Part shown: positions 1 through 7,719 of the stretch, one piece after another
How the letters are laid out: the number at the start of each line of letters is the position of its first letter
Position numbering within the stretch: the first letter of the stretch is position 1
Assembly (NCBI GenBank): GCA_036553725.1
Contig: DATBOO010000141.1
Location: 1-8,274, forward strand
Length of the DNA stretch: 8,274 nucleotides
Source: Bog-756 sp036553725
Lineage (GTDB): Bacteria; Actinomycetota; Acidimicrobiia; Acidimicrobiales; RAAP-2
Direction: 5' to 3'
The notes under the pieces: generated by a model
The model's database searches: none
What the model was told of the DNA's origin: nothing
Seen by the model: only the letters and a program-made list of their open reading frames with translations
Made by a program: the position numbers and the translations under genes

Positions 1-821
1 GTGGGGAGCTCGCCGAATTCCGCCAGGTGAAGGACCAGTCCGCAATGGTCGACACCGTGCTCGAAGTCGGAGCCGTCCGTTTCGAGATGCTCGAGGCCCT
101 CAGATCGTGGCGCATCACCATGGACGCGGAAGTTCCCGCCCGACCATGCACCGCTGGGGCACGGTCCTCCCGTCCCGTGCGTCTGTCGCTCGACGTCCGC
201 TTCGATGCGCTCACACCGGCCATCGGCACCGACGGCCGGACCCGGGGAGGACCGCGCTCGGCCCAAGCGGCCGCCGCCGCCGGAACGGTGGGGAGGGGCC
301 ACCTCGAGCAGGCGGGCCGCTGGACCGGCTGGCTCGAAGTCGACGGCCTCCGCCACCCCTGGACCGGTGCCTACGGTAACCGCGACCGCTCCTGGGGACC
401 CCGGCGGTGGGGCGGGCCCAAGATGTGGCGCTGGTTCAGCATCAACCTGGGGGAGGAGATGCACTTCGGCGGTATTCGACTCGGCACCGACGCCGGCGAT
501 CTGCACCGGGGCTGGGTCTGGGACGGCAGGCGGGCCACCAGCATCGCCGAATGGCGTCTGCGCACCGAGCTGGCCGACGACGGGGTGACCCACGAGGTGG
601 TGCACCTCCAGGTGGCGGACAAGGAGGCCCGCACCTACGACTTGCGGGGTGACGTGCTGCGGGTGGCCGACATCGGGAAGCCCGGCGGCACCATGGTCAA
701 CGAGGGGCTGGCCCGGTGGACCTATCGGGCGCCCGACGGCGGCGAGCTGACCGGATACGGCATCTGCGAGTACCTGCACCAGCTCGACGACAGCGGGAGG
801 CCTGTCGTCGACGTCGACTAG
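1..821 (+). CDS. DUF7064/DUF7065-like protein, 5' end missing
   Basis: The reading frame is open from the first base (first whole codon at 3) to the TAG at 819-821, so the gene enters from the left. A GTG at 27 could serve as a start, but the sequence just after it looks like the middle of the family: a strand followed by EALRSWRITMDA. Numbering from that GTG, a Gly/Ala/Arg-rich loop covers about residues 65-90. It is followed by HLEQAGRWTGWLEVDG (92-107) and the key motif GNRDRSWGPRRW (117-128), which resembles the G-x-R-D-H-S-W-G signature of DUF7064/DUF7065 proteins. These are thought to have a lipocalin-like beta fold related to AttH/CrtC proteins. The usual His of the motif is Arg here. 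No signal peptide or membrane segment is visible in the part present. The biochemical function is unknown. In actinobacteria such genes often sit beside phosphotransferase-family genes, as here. The family assignment is from memory of the motif. Confidence 0.6.
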   Translation, partial: GELAEFRQVKDQSAMVDTVLEVGAVRFEMLEALRSWRITMDAEVPARPCTAGARSSRPVRLSLDVRFDALTPAIGTDGRTRGGPRSAQAAAAAGTVGRGHLEQAGRWTGWLEVDGLRHPWTGAYGNRDRSWGPRRWGGPKMWRWFSINLGEEMHFGGIRLGTDAGDLHRGWVWDGRRATSIAEWRLRTELADDGVTHEVVHLQVADKEARTYDLRGDVLRVADIGKPGGTMVNEGLARWTYRAPDGGELTGYGICEYLHQLDDSGRPVVDVD

Positions 822-2200
822 TGGTGCCCACTCCGGAAGAGGTCTCCGGCATCCTCGGCCGGGCGCTCGGGGGCACCGTCCGCGACCTGAAGCGCCTCTC
901 AGGCGGTGCGTCCCGTATCACGAGCTCGTTCGAGCTGGTGGCTGGGGACGGCACGGTGAGCCGGTTCATCGTGCAACAGGACCGGGGAGACGGGGCCGGT
1001 CAGGGAGGCCGGGCCAGTACCGAGGCAGCCCTACTGCGTGCGGCCCGGGCCGCCGGCGTCCCGGTCCCCGGATTCGTGGCCTCCGGCGACGCGGCCGGGC
1101 TCCAGCCGGGTTGGCTGGTGGTCGAATGGCTGGACGGGGAGACCATCCCCCGCAAGATCCTCCGTGACCCCGAATGGGCCGGTGCCCGCGTCGCCCTCAC
1201 CGCCCAGTGTGGTCGAGCGCTGGCCGCCATCCACTCCATCGACCCCGACTCCATCGGAGGGCTTCCCCCCCGCGACCCCTTGGGCGACCCCCTCCCCCTT
1301 CTCGACGGGCTCGGGGAGGTCCGCCCCGCCCTCGAGCTCGGGGTCCGGTGGCTCGCCGCCCACCGCCCCCCTGCAGGACGGCGGGTCACCGTGCACGGCG
1401 ACTTCCGCAACGGCAATCTGCTGGTCGGCCCCGAGGGCCTGCGCGCCGTCCTCGACTGGGAGCTCGCCCACGCCGGCGACCCGGCCGAAGACATCGGGTG
1501 GCTGTGCGCCCGGGCCTGGCGCTTCGGGGGTCCGGGCCGGGTGGGCGGGTTCGGAGAGTTGCCCCTGTTACTCGAGGCCTATGCGGCCGGCGGGGGCGGG
1601 GCGGTCGATCCGGAGCGGGTCGCCTGGTGGCAGGTCTACGCCACCGTCAAGTGGGCGGTCATTTGCGCCCTCCAGGCGTCGGCCCACCTGAGCGGCGCCG
1701 CCCGCTCGGTCGAGCTGGCCGCTATCGGGCGGCGCATCTGCGAAAGCGAGTGGGACCTCTTCGTGGCCCTCGGGGTGGGGCCATCCGTCCCCGACACCTC
1801 GCCGTCTGCCGCGGGGACGCCGGCCACCCCTCCCGCCTCGGTGGCGGCGCCGTTCGGACGTCCCACTGCGGCGGAGCTGATCGAAGCCGTCGGCGAGTAC
1901 CTCGACAAAGGGTGGCCGGCGGCGAGCGGCGGCGAGCAAGGACCACGTTTCGAGGCGCGCGTCGCCGCCAATGTCCTCCGTACGGTCACCCGCCAACTCG
2001 AGCTGGGCCCGGAGCTCTCGGCGGCCCATGCCCGGCGTCTGGCCGGCCTCGGGTTCGAGAACGACGGTGACCTGGCTTCGGCCATCAGGTCGGGCGACTT
2101 CGGCGATGGCTGGCACGAGGTGGCCGTGGCGCTGGCCGCCTCGGCCCGCGATCAGCTGTTGGTGGCCAATCCTTCGTACCTGGAAGGGCCCGGGCCGGTG

Positions 2201-3226
<1,026 letters not shown>

Positions 3227-3233
3227 GACTGAG

Positions 3234-3239
3234 AGCGTA
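3234..3239 (-). promoter_or_regulatory. Candidate -10 box for a leaderless pfk transcript
   Basis: On the minus strand the hexamer TACGCT (TANNNT type) lies seven bases before the GTG chosen as the pfk start. This is the spacing expected if transcription begins at or next to the start codon, a common arrangement in actinobacteria. No clear -35 box was found, and there is no ribosome binding site at this start. The promoter is inferred from position and a short motif only. Confidence 0.35.
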
Positions 3240-3263
3240 CCCAGGTCGTGCGGCCCCGATCGC

Positions 3264-3273
3264 CCCACGTGGG
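3264..3273. promoter_or_regulatory. Perfect palindrome CCCACGTGGG, possible operator
   Basis: A 10-base perfect inverted repeat with a CACGTG core lies about 40 bases before the pfk start, just upstream of its candidate -10 box. The position would suit a dimeric regulator, but short GC-rich palindromes also occur by chance in such DNA. No regulator can be named. Confidence 0.3.
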
Positions 3274-3364
3274 CAGCCACCATGAGGACGCTTGGCGACT
3301 CCTCTCCACAGGAGACTCACAGGTGGCTCAGGCCTGGCGACAAGGTTCTTCAGGTCGAATGTCA

Positions 3365-3384
3365 TTTCCTGGAATTTTCTGGCA
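3365..3384. repeat. 10-base tandem direct repeat in the AT-rich island
   Basis: TTTCCTGGAA (3365-3374) is followed at once by TTTTCTGGCA (3375-3384), with 8 of 10 positions identical. A period of 10 bases puts both copies on the same face of the helix, as in direct-repeat operators. It lies about 80 bases before the first adaptor start, in the most AT-rich stretch of the intergenic region. A function as a protein-binding site is inferred from placement. Confidence 0.4.
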
Positions 3385-3465
3385 AGGCCCTGGGTGGTCG
3401 GATCCCGGCCATCCGATGGATTCCCACTGCGTGGCCTCGGCCACCGTGAAGCGAGCGAGATATTG

Positions 3466-4734
3466 GTGCGATCTGAGCGCAGAACCTGGTCCGGTCGGAA
3501 CCGGCTGGTGGTGACCGGTGCCATCGCGCTGGTGCTGGTCGCGGCCGTGCTCGGGACCTGGTTCGCCACGAAGAGCTCGAGCGCGGCCACGACAGGGATC
3601 ACGACCACCACCACGGTCCAGACCGTCTCCACCGGGACGATCACCCAAACCGTCTCCTCCACCGGGACGCTCGAGCCGGCCAGCCAGGCCAACCTCGACT
3701 TCGCGGTGTCCGGACAGGTCGCTGCGGTCGATGTCACCGCCGGCCAGACGGTCACTGCAGGCCAGGCCCTGGCGACGGTGGACAGCGCCGCGCCCTCTGC
3801 CTCGCTGGCCGCGGCCCAGGCTACGCTGGCCAACGACCAGGCCCAGTTGGCCAGCGACCAGGCCAATGGCGCCTCCGCCACGCAGATCGCTCTGGACGAC
3901 GCCAACGTCGCCTCGGCCGGGACACAGGTCACGACGGCGCAGACGTCGCTGAACAATGCAACCCTGGTGTCGACCATCGCGGGGACGGTGGCCTCGGTGA
4001 GCCTCACCGTCGGCCAGCAGGTGTCCGGGTCGACGTCCTCGTCGGCATCGGGCGCCGGCTCGACAGGCACCGGTGGCCCCGGATCGAGCTCCTCTCCTTC
4101 GGCCGGATCATTGGCGGGCAGCTCCGCAAGCGCGGCCGGCTCCTCGTCCTCGGCGGCGTCCAACTCATCGGGCGCGCAGGTCGTCGTGGTCTCCACGGGC
4201 TCGTACGTCGTGAATGCCACGCTCAACAGCACGGAGGTCTCCCAGGTGCTGGCCGGCGACCAGGCGACGATCACCGTTGGGGGCTCCGCGACCCCGGTGT
4301 ACGGGACCGTGGGTTCGGTCGGGCTATTGGCCACCACGACCTCGGGCGTGTCGTCCTTCCCGGTGGTCATCGACGTCACCGGCAGTCCCGCGGGGCTCTT
4401 CGGCGGAACGAGTGCCAACGTCTCGATCATCGTGAAGGAGCTACAGGACGTCATCGTGGTGCCGACCACCGCCATCACCTATAGCGGTGGCGCCACGACC
4501 GCGACCCTCGACTCCAACGGGACCAAGACCACCCAGGACGTGACCATCGGAACAGCGTCGGGCGGACAGACCCAGGTGATCAGTGGCCTCTCCGTCGGAC
4601 AGAAGATCTATGTGACAACGGTTTCGTTCCGAGGGCCTCTCGGCACCGGCAGAACCGGCGGGGGCGGCTTCGGCGGGGGCGGCTTCGGCGGGGGCGGCTT
4701 CGGCGGGGGCGGCGGGGGCGGCTTCGGCGGATGA
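3466..4734 (+). CDS. HlyD/MacA-family periplasmic adaptor (membrane-fusion) protein
   Basis: A 422-residue adaptor for an ABC exporter, anchored in the membrane with its body outside. A basic N terminus precedes a single membrane segment (about 14-34), then a Thr-rich spacer. The first half of a lipoyl-like domain is at 77-107 (LDFAVSGQVAAVDVTAGQ and GQALATVD). A helical hairpin at about 112-164 includes two near-identical heptads, LANDQAQ and LASDQAN (121-134). The second lipoyl half (TIAGTVASVSLTVGQQVSG) spans 170-188. A 50-residue Ser/Gly/Ala-rich insertion (188-237) separates it from a beta-barrel region (238-330) and a membrane-proximal domain up to about 387. The tail is Gly-Phe rich (398-422). 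The start is uncertain: GTG at 3466, or TTG at 3463 just before it, keeps a short basic leader before the membrane segment, whereas GTG at 3508 would fall inside it. The stop overlaps the ATPase start as ATGA. It probably couples the exporter to the cell wall side in a cell without an outer membrane. Confidence 0.85.
   Translation: MRSERRTWSGRNRLVVTGAIALVLVAAVLGTWFATKSSSAATTGITTTTTVQTVSTGTITQTVSSTGTLEPASQANLDFAVSGQVAAVDVTAGQTVTAGQALATVDSAAPSASLAAAQATLANDQAQLASDQANGASATQIALDDANVASAGTQVTTAQTSLNNATLVSTIAGTVASVSLTVGQQVSGSTSSSASGAGSTGTGGPGSSSSPSAGSLAGSSASAAGSSSSAASNSSGAQVVVVSTGSYVVNATLNSTEVSQVLAGDQATITVGGSATPVYGTVGSVGLLATTTSGVSSFPVVIDVTGSPAGLFGGTSANVSIIVKELQDVIVVPTTAITYSGGATTATLDSNGTKTTQDVTIGTASGGQTQVISGLSVGQKIYVTTVSFRGPLGTGRTGGGGFGGGGFGGGGFGGGGGGGFGG
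4657..4730 (+). repeat. 15-base tandem repeat encoding a GGGGF tail
   Basis: The unit GGCGGGGGCGGCTTC occurs in full at 4657-4671, 4672-4686, 4687-4701 and 4711-4725. A partial 9-base copy lies at 4702-4710 and a 5-base remnant at 4726-4730. The unit is in frame with the adaptor and encodes Gly-Gly-Gly-Gly-Phe. The array ends at the base before the ATG of the ATPase gene, so copy-number change would alter the adaptor tail without shifting its frame. Its G-rich end may also act as the ribosome binding site for the ATPase. Confidence 0.9.
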
Positions 4735-5531
4735 CCACACCTGAGCGCCCCGGACATCGATCGGCCGGTTCCATGGCGGACACGGGGGAGGTTTGGACCG
4801 AAAGGACCGGGACCTACCCGGTGGTCCAGCATCCGGTCACCGAGGCCGACGCCGTATGGAAGACGTATCGGAACGGATCGCTGGAGGTCGATGCGCTCCG
4901 TGGTGTCTCGTTCGCGATCCGGTCAGGTGAGTACGTCGCCATCATGGGGCCGTCGGGATCGGGGAAGTCGACCCTGATGCACATCCTCGGTTGCCTGGAC
5001 GTTCCCACGTCGGGCACGTTCCGCCTGGCCGGCGAAGACGTGAGCGCCATGTCCGAGGAGCAGCTGGCCCATGCCCGGAACCGGCGGATCGGCTTTGTCT
5101 TCCAACAGTTCAACCTGCTCGCCTCGATGTCGGCCTGGCGGAACGTGGAGCTCCCCCTGCTCTATGCCGGCGTCGACCGGTCGGAGCGCAAGCGGCGCGC
5201 CCTCCATGCGCTGGAGCGAGTGGGGCTGGCCACCCGGGTCGACCACCGGCCCGGGGAACTTTCCGGCGGGCAGCAGCAGCGGGTGGCCATGGCCCGCGCC
5301 CTGGTCACCGACCCCGACCTGATCCTCGCCGATGAGCCCACCGGCAACCTCGACTCGGTTTCCGCGGCCGACGTCCTCGAGCTTCTCGGCGAGCTCCACC
5401 GCAGTGGGCGCACCATCGTGCTCATCACCCATGAGGTCGATGTGGCCGAGGCGGCCGACCGGGTCATGCGGATAAGGGACGGGCAGATCCTCGACCAGGA
5501 GCTGGCCGACAGCGTTGCCGTCGGTCGATGA
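4731..5531 (+). CDS. ABC transporter ATP-binding protein, MacB/LolD type
   Basis: A 266-residue cytoplasmic ATPase that powers the adjacent permease. All the standard motifs are intact: Walker A GPSGSGKST (73-81), Q-loop Gln125 in FVFQQFN, signature LSGGQ (177-181) followed by QQRVAMARAL, Walker B LILADE (197-202) with EPTGNLD, and the switch His234 in THE. The sequences GPSGSGKSTLMHILGCLD and FVFQQFNLL are typical of the MacB/LolD/FtsE-like group that serves adaptor-linked or lipoprotein-related exporters. An N-terminal extension of about 40 residues precedes the domain. The start may be ATG 4731, overlapping the adaptor stop by four bases (ATGA), or ATG 4773 after 14 residues. I chose the first because the overlap fits translational coupling. 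The 3' end overlaps the permease start by four bases (5528-5531). Confidence 0.93.
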   Translation: MTTPERPGHRSAGSMADTGEVWTERTGTYPVVQHPVTEADAVWKTYRNGSLEVDALRGVSFAIRSGEYVAIMGPSGSGKSTLMHILGCLDVPTSGTFRLAGEDVSAMSEEQLAHARNRRIGFVFQQFNLLASMSAWRNVELPLLYAGVDRSERKRRALHALERVGLATRVDHRPGELSGGQQQRVAMARALVTDPDLILADEPTGNLDSVSAADVLELLGELHRSGRTIVLITHEVDVAEAADRVMRIRDGQILDQELADSVAVGR

Positions 5532-6772
5532 ACCTTCTCGAGACCTTTCGGACCGGCCTGCAGGCGGTGATCTCCCACCGTCTCCGCTCTGGGCTGACCG
5601 TACTGGGGATCATGATCGGCATCACCGCAGTGATCCTGACCGTGGGGCTCGGGGAGGGGGCACAGCAGCAGGTCGCCTCGCAAATCTCGGCCCTGGGATC
5701 GAACCTTCTGACGGTCACGCCGGGAAGCACGACGTCGAGTACGGGGATCCGTGCCGGATTCGGCTCCGCGTCGACGCTGACCGTCGGCGATGCAGCTGCT
5801 CTGGCATCGAAGGTCGTGGCCCCGGACATCAACGCGGTGGCCCCGGCCTCGACGGTCTCCGAGAGCCTGGTGGCCGGCACCACCAATTGGACGACCACGG
5901 TCGTGGGCACCGACCCCTCGTGGCTGACCGTCCGCGGACGATCCATGACCGAAGGAAGGTTCATCGCCACTCATGATCTGTCCACGCGAGCCGACGTGAC
6001 CGTGCTCGGGGCCACGACCGCCCAGGAGCTGTTCGGATTCCGTGACCCGGTGGGCCAGACAGTGGACGTCGCAGGGCAGCCTATGACGGTCATCGGCGTG
6101 CTCAATACCGTCGGCTCGTCATCGACCTCATCGACCGCGTCCACTCCGGACGATCAGGCCATTGCACCGTTGACCACGGCCTCCGCTCTGTTCTTGGGCG
6201 GTTCGAACCGCAATTCGGTGAGCCAGATCCTCATCCAGGCGACATCGGCCGGCACTCTTTCGGCCGCCTATCAGGAGGCAGACGCGGAGCTGCTGAGCCT
6301 CCACGGCATCACGACGGCCGCGAGCGCCGACTTCACCATCACCAGCGAACAGCAAGTCCTCTCCACGGCCACCTCAGTGGACAAGACACTGACCATCCTC
6401 CTCGGCGGCGTGGCCGGCATTTCTCTGCTGGTCGGCGGCATCGGTGTCATGAACATCATGCTGGTCTCGGTGACCGAGCGGATCCGTGAGATCGGGCTCC
6501 GCAAGGCGCTCGGCGCCACCCCCCGCGTCATCCGTCGACAGTTCCTGGTGGAGGCCTCGGTGCTCGGCTGCGTGGGCGGTGTCCTCGGCGCCGGACTGGG
6601 TCTTCTGGGTGCCGGGATACTCCCGCACTTCATCTCCAACACGATCACGGTTTCTCCCGTGGCCACCGTTATCGCCATCGGGATCGCCATCGGGATCGGC
6701 ATCGCCTTCGGCGTCTATCCCGCCGGGAGGGCCGCCCGTCTCGCACCCATAGACGCACTTCGCAGCGAATAG
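5528..6772 (+). CDS. ABC transporter permease, MacB/FtsX family
   Basis: A 414-residue permease with the four-helix MacB layout. The first membrane segment is at about 21-41, a large extracytoplasmic domain (MacB_PCD-like) follows at about 42-285, and three segments lie near 287-312, 343-366 and 376-398. The conserved cytoplasmic coupling stretch VTERIREIGLRKALGATP (315-332) and the C-terminal YPAGRAARLAPIDALR (397-412) are clear family marks. The outer domain has a Ser/Thr-rich run near 196-206. The gene starts at ATG 5528, overlapping the ATPase stop by four bases, and should dimerise with two ATPase subunits. By analogy with MacB it would not carry substrate through the membrane but drive the adaptor and outer domain by ATP-dependent movement. 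The substrate is unknown. Confidence 0.92.
   Translation: MNLLETFRTGLQAVISHRLRSGLTVLGIMIGITAVILTVGLGEGAQQQVASQISALGSNLLTVTPGSTTSSTGIRAGFGSASTLTVGDAAALASKVVAPDINAVAPASTVSESLVAGTTNWTTTVVGTDPSWLTVRGRSMTEGRFIATHDLSTRADVTVLGATTAQELFGFRDPVGQTVDVAGQPMTVIGVLNTVGSSSTSSTASTPDDQAIAPLTTASALFLGGSNRNSVSQILIQATSAGTLSAAYQEADAELLSLHGITTAASADFTITSEQQVLSTATSVDKTLTILLGGVAGISLLVGGIGVMNIMLVSVTERIREIGLRKALGATPRVIRRQFLVEASVLGCVGGVLGAGLGLLGAGILPHFISNTITVSPVATVIAIGIAIGIGIAFGVYPAGRAARLAPIDALRSE
6671..6694 (+). repeat. Perfect 12-base tandem duplication in the permease
   Basis: ATCGCCATCGGG occurs twice in direct succession, in frame, followed by diverged ATCGGC and ATCGCC half-copies. It encodes the alternating Ile-Ala-Ile-Gly run of the last membrane helix (residues from 382). 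It is probably simple codon repetition within a low-complexity helix. Confidence 0.8.
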
Positions 6773-6793
6773 TTCCCGTCAACCAATCACACC

Positions 6794-6800
6794 AGAAGGA
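6794..6800 (+). promoter_or_regulatory. Shine-Dalgarno site for the lipoprotein gene
   Basis: AGAAGGA lies seven bases before ATG 6808, in the 35-base gap after the permease. It is the clearest ribosome binding site in the window and fixes this start. The gap holds no hairpin that would suggest a terminator, so read-through from the permease gene is expected. Confidence 0.75.
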
Positions 6801-6807
6801 ATGAACC

Positions 6808-7719
6808 ATGACCAACCCAGTGAGACCACCAAACCCGGCCGCTGACTCCGGTCGCGGCACGTCGGGCCGTTCCCCGGCGCGGCGGCGAGTCGTGGCGGTG
6901 TTGGTGCTCGGCGCCGCAGGCGTCGCCCTGGCCGCGTGCGGATCCTCTTCGTCGGCTTCCACATCATCGTCGAGCTCGACGACCAGGGGCGGTGCGTCGT
7001 CAGGGGCCGGCGCGACGCCGCGGCAGATCCCAGGTACCTCTGGTGCCATTGCCGCCATCCACGGGACGACCCTCGAGGTGCAGAATCCGGTCACCGGGCA
7101 GACCACCGTCAACTACACCCCGAGCACCACGTTCCGGCAGACAGTGACTGCATCTGCAGCTGCCGTTACCGTGGGCTCCTGCATTTCGGCATTCGGGAAG
7201 CCCAGCTCTGGCTCCTCGTCGGGCGGCCGTGCCTTCGGCAGCCCGGTGACGGCGACGACGGTGTCCGTCTCGCAGCCGGTTTCGGGCACCTGCTCAGGTG
7301 GCTTCGGCGCCAGGGCACCTGGAGGAGCCGGGCCTGGTGGGGGCGGCGGAATCCCCCCGGGGAGCGGAACCCGGCCAGCTGGTGCGAGACGGTTCGGCAA
7401 CGGTCAATTCGCGGTGGCATCGGGCGCGGTTACCGCCGTCAATGGCTCAGGAGTGACTGTCAACGAGATCAACCCGGCAACCAAGGTGGCATCTACCGTG
7501 ACCGTCACCCTGGCAGCCTCGACGACTTTCACCACGACGGGCCCGGCGTCATCGACCGATCTAGCCGTGGGCAAATGTGCGCGAGCCAACGGAAGTGCTG
7601 ACTCCACCGGCGCCATCTCGGCGCAGGCGATCACCATCTCCACGGCCGGTCCCATCGGGTGCACCAGCGGGTTCGGCGGGCCCCGAGGCGCACCCGGGGG
7701 TGGCGGGGCCAGTGCTTGA
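6808..7719 (+). CDS. Secreted lipoprotein with two DUF5666-like modules
   Basis: A 303-residue exported lipoprotein. After a basic N terminus (RSPARRR, 21-27) comes a hydrophobic stretch ending in the lipobox LAAC, with the lipidated Cys at 44. A Ser/Thr-rich spacer follows (45-60). Two beta-rich modules are visible. The first is about 78-168, starting SGAIAAIHGTTLEV, with Cys125 in VGSCISAFG and Cys162 in SGTCSGGFG. The second is about 205-290, starting SGAVTAVNGSGVTV, with Cys257 in VGKCARANG and Cys285 in IGCTSGFG. The Gly/Pro-rich stretch at 168-195 separates them. The pattern of a glycine-led repeat with a later T-T-x-F segment recalls DUF5666 proteins, a family of unknown function. Cys pairs at matching places suggest one disulfide per module. 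The gene sits 35 bases after the permease and overlaps the next adaptor by eight bases, so it is probably a part or cargo of the exporter. The family name is tentative. Confidence 0.8.
   Translation: MTNPVRPPNPAADSGRGTSGRSPARRRVVAVLVLGAAGVALAACGSSSSASTSSSSSTTRGGASSGAGATPRQIPGTSGAIAAIHGTTLEVQNPVTGQTTVNYTPSTTFRQTVTASAAAVTVGSCISAFGKPSSGSSSGGRAFGSPVTATTVSVSQPVSGTCSGGFGARAPGGAGPGGGGGIPPGSGTRPAGARRFGNGQFAVASGAVTAVNGSGVTVNEINPATKVASTVTVTLAASTTFTTTGPASSTDLAVGKCARANGSADSTGAISAQAITISTAGPIGCTSGFGGPRGAPGGGGASA

Larger units (their letters stand above)
3227..3465. promoter_or_regulatory. Divergent intergenic promoter region
   Basis: This is the only sizeable gap in the window, between the phosphofructokinase gene (leftward) and the export cluster (rightward), so it must hold both promoters or most of them. 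It contains a 10-base perfect palindrome at 3264-3273, a short palindrome CAGGCCTG at 3329-3336, and an AT-richer island at about 3344-3385 that stands out from the GC-rich surroundings and includes a 10-base tandem repeat. The rightward frame stays open back to a TTG at 3292, but the residues encoded there match nothing in adaptor proteins, so I treat it as non-coding. No convincing -35/-10 pair for the rightward operon could be fixed by eye. Confidence 0.6.

Noticed and set aside
1174..2070. A 298-codon Arg/Pro-rich frame inside the kinase gene
   Set aside because: Its Arg/Pro composition is typical of an out-of-frame reading of GC-rich coding DNA. The kinase frame has intact catalytic motifs.
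3227..3283. Longer phosphofructokinase starting at ATG 3283
   Set aside because: The extra 19 residues are not part of the family, no ribosome binding site precedes the ATG, and starting at GTG 3226 makes active-site numbering match the known enzymes.
3299..3314. CTCCT/AGGAG inverted repeat with a six-base loop
   Set aside because: A five-base stem in GC-rich DNA is too weak to call a terminator or regulator site, and no T-run follows.
3292..3465. N-terminal extension of the first adaptor from a TTG at 3292
   Set aside because: The encoded stretch has no family resemblance, spans the AT-rich island and possible promoter, and would put about 70 residues before the membrane anchor.
4657..4730. 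Short repeats considered as a CRISPR array
   Set aside because: The units are contiguous 15-base in-frame copies without spacers, and they encode a Gly-Phe tail.
7336..7371. G-run and C-run hairpin that could look like a terminator
   Set aside because: It lies inside the lipoprotein coding frame, in the Gly/Pro-rich linker, with no T-run after it.
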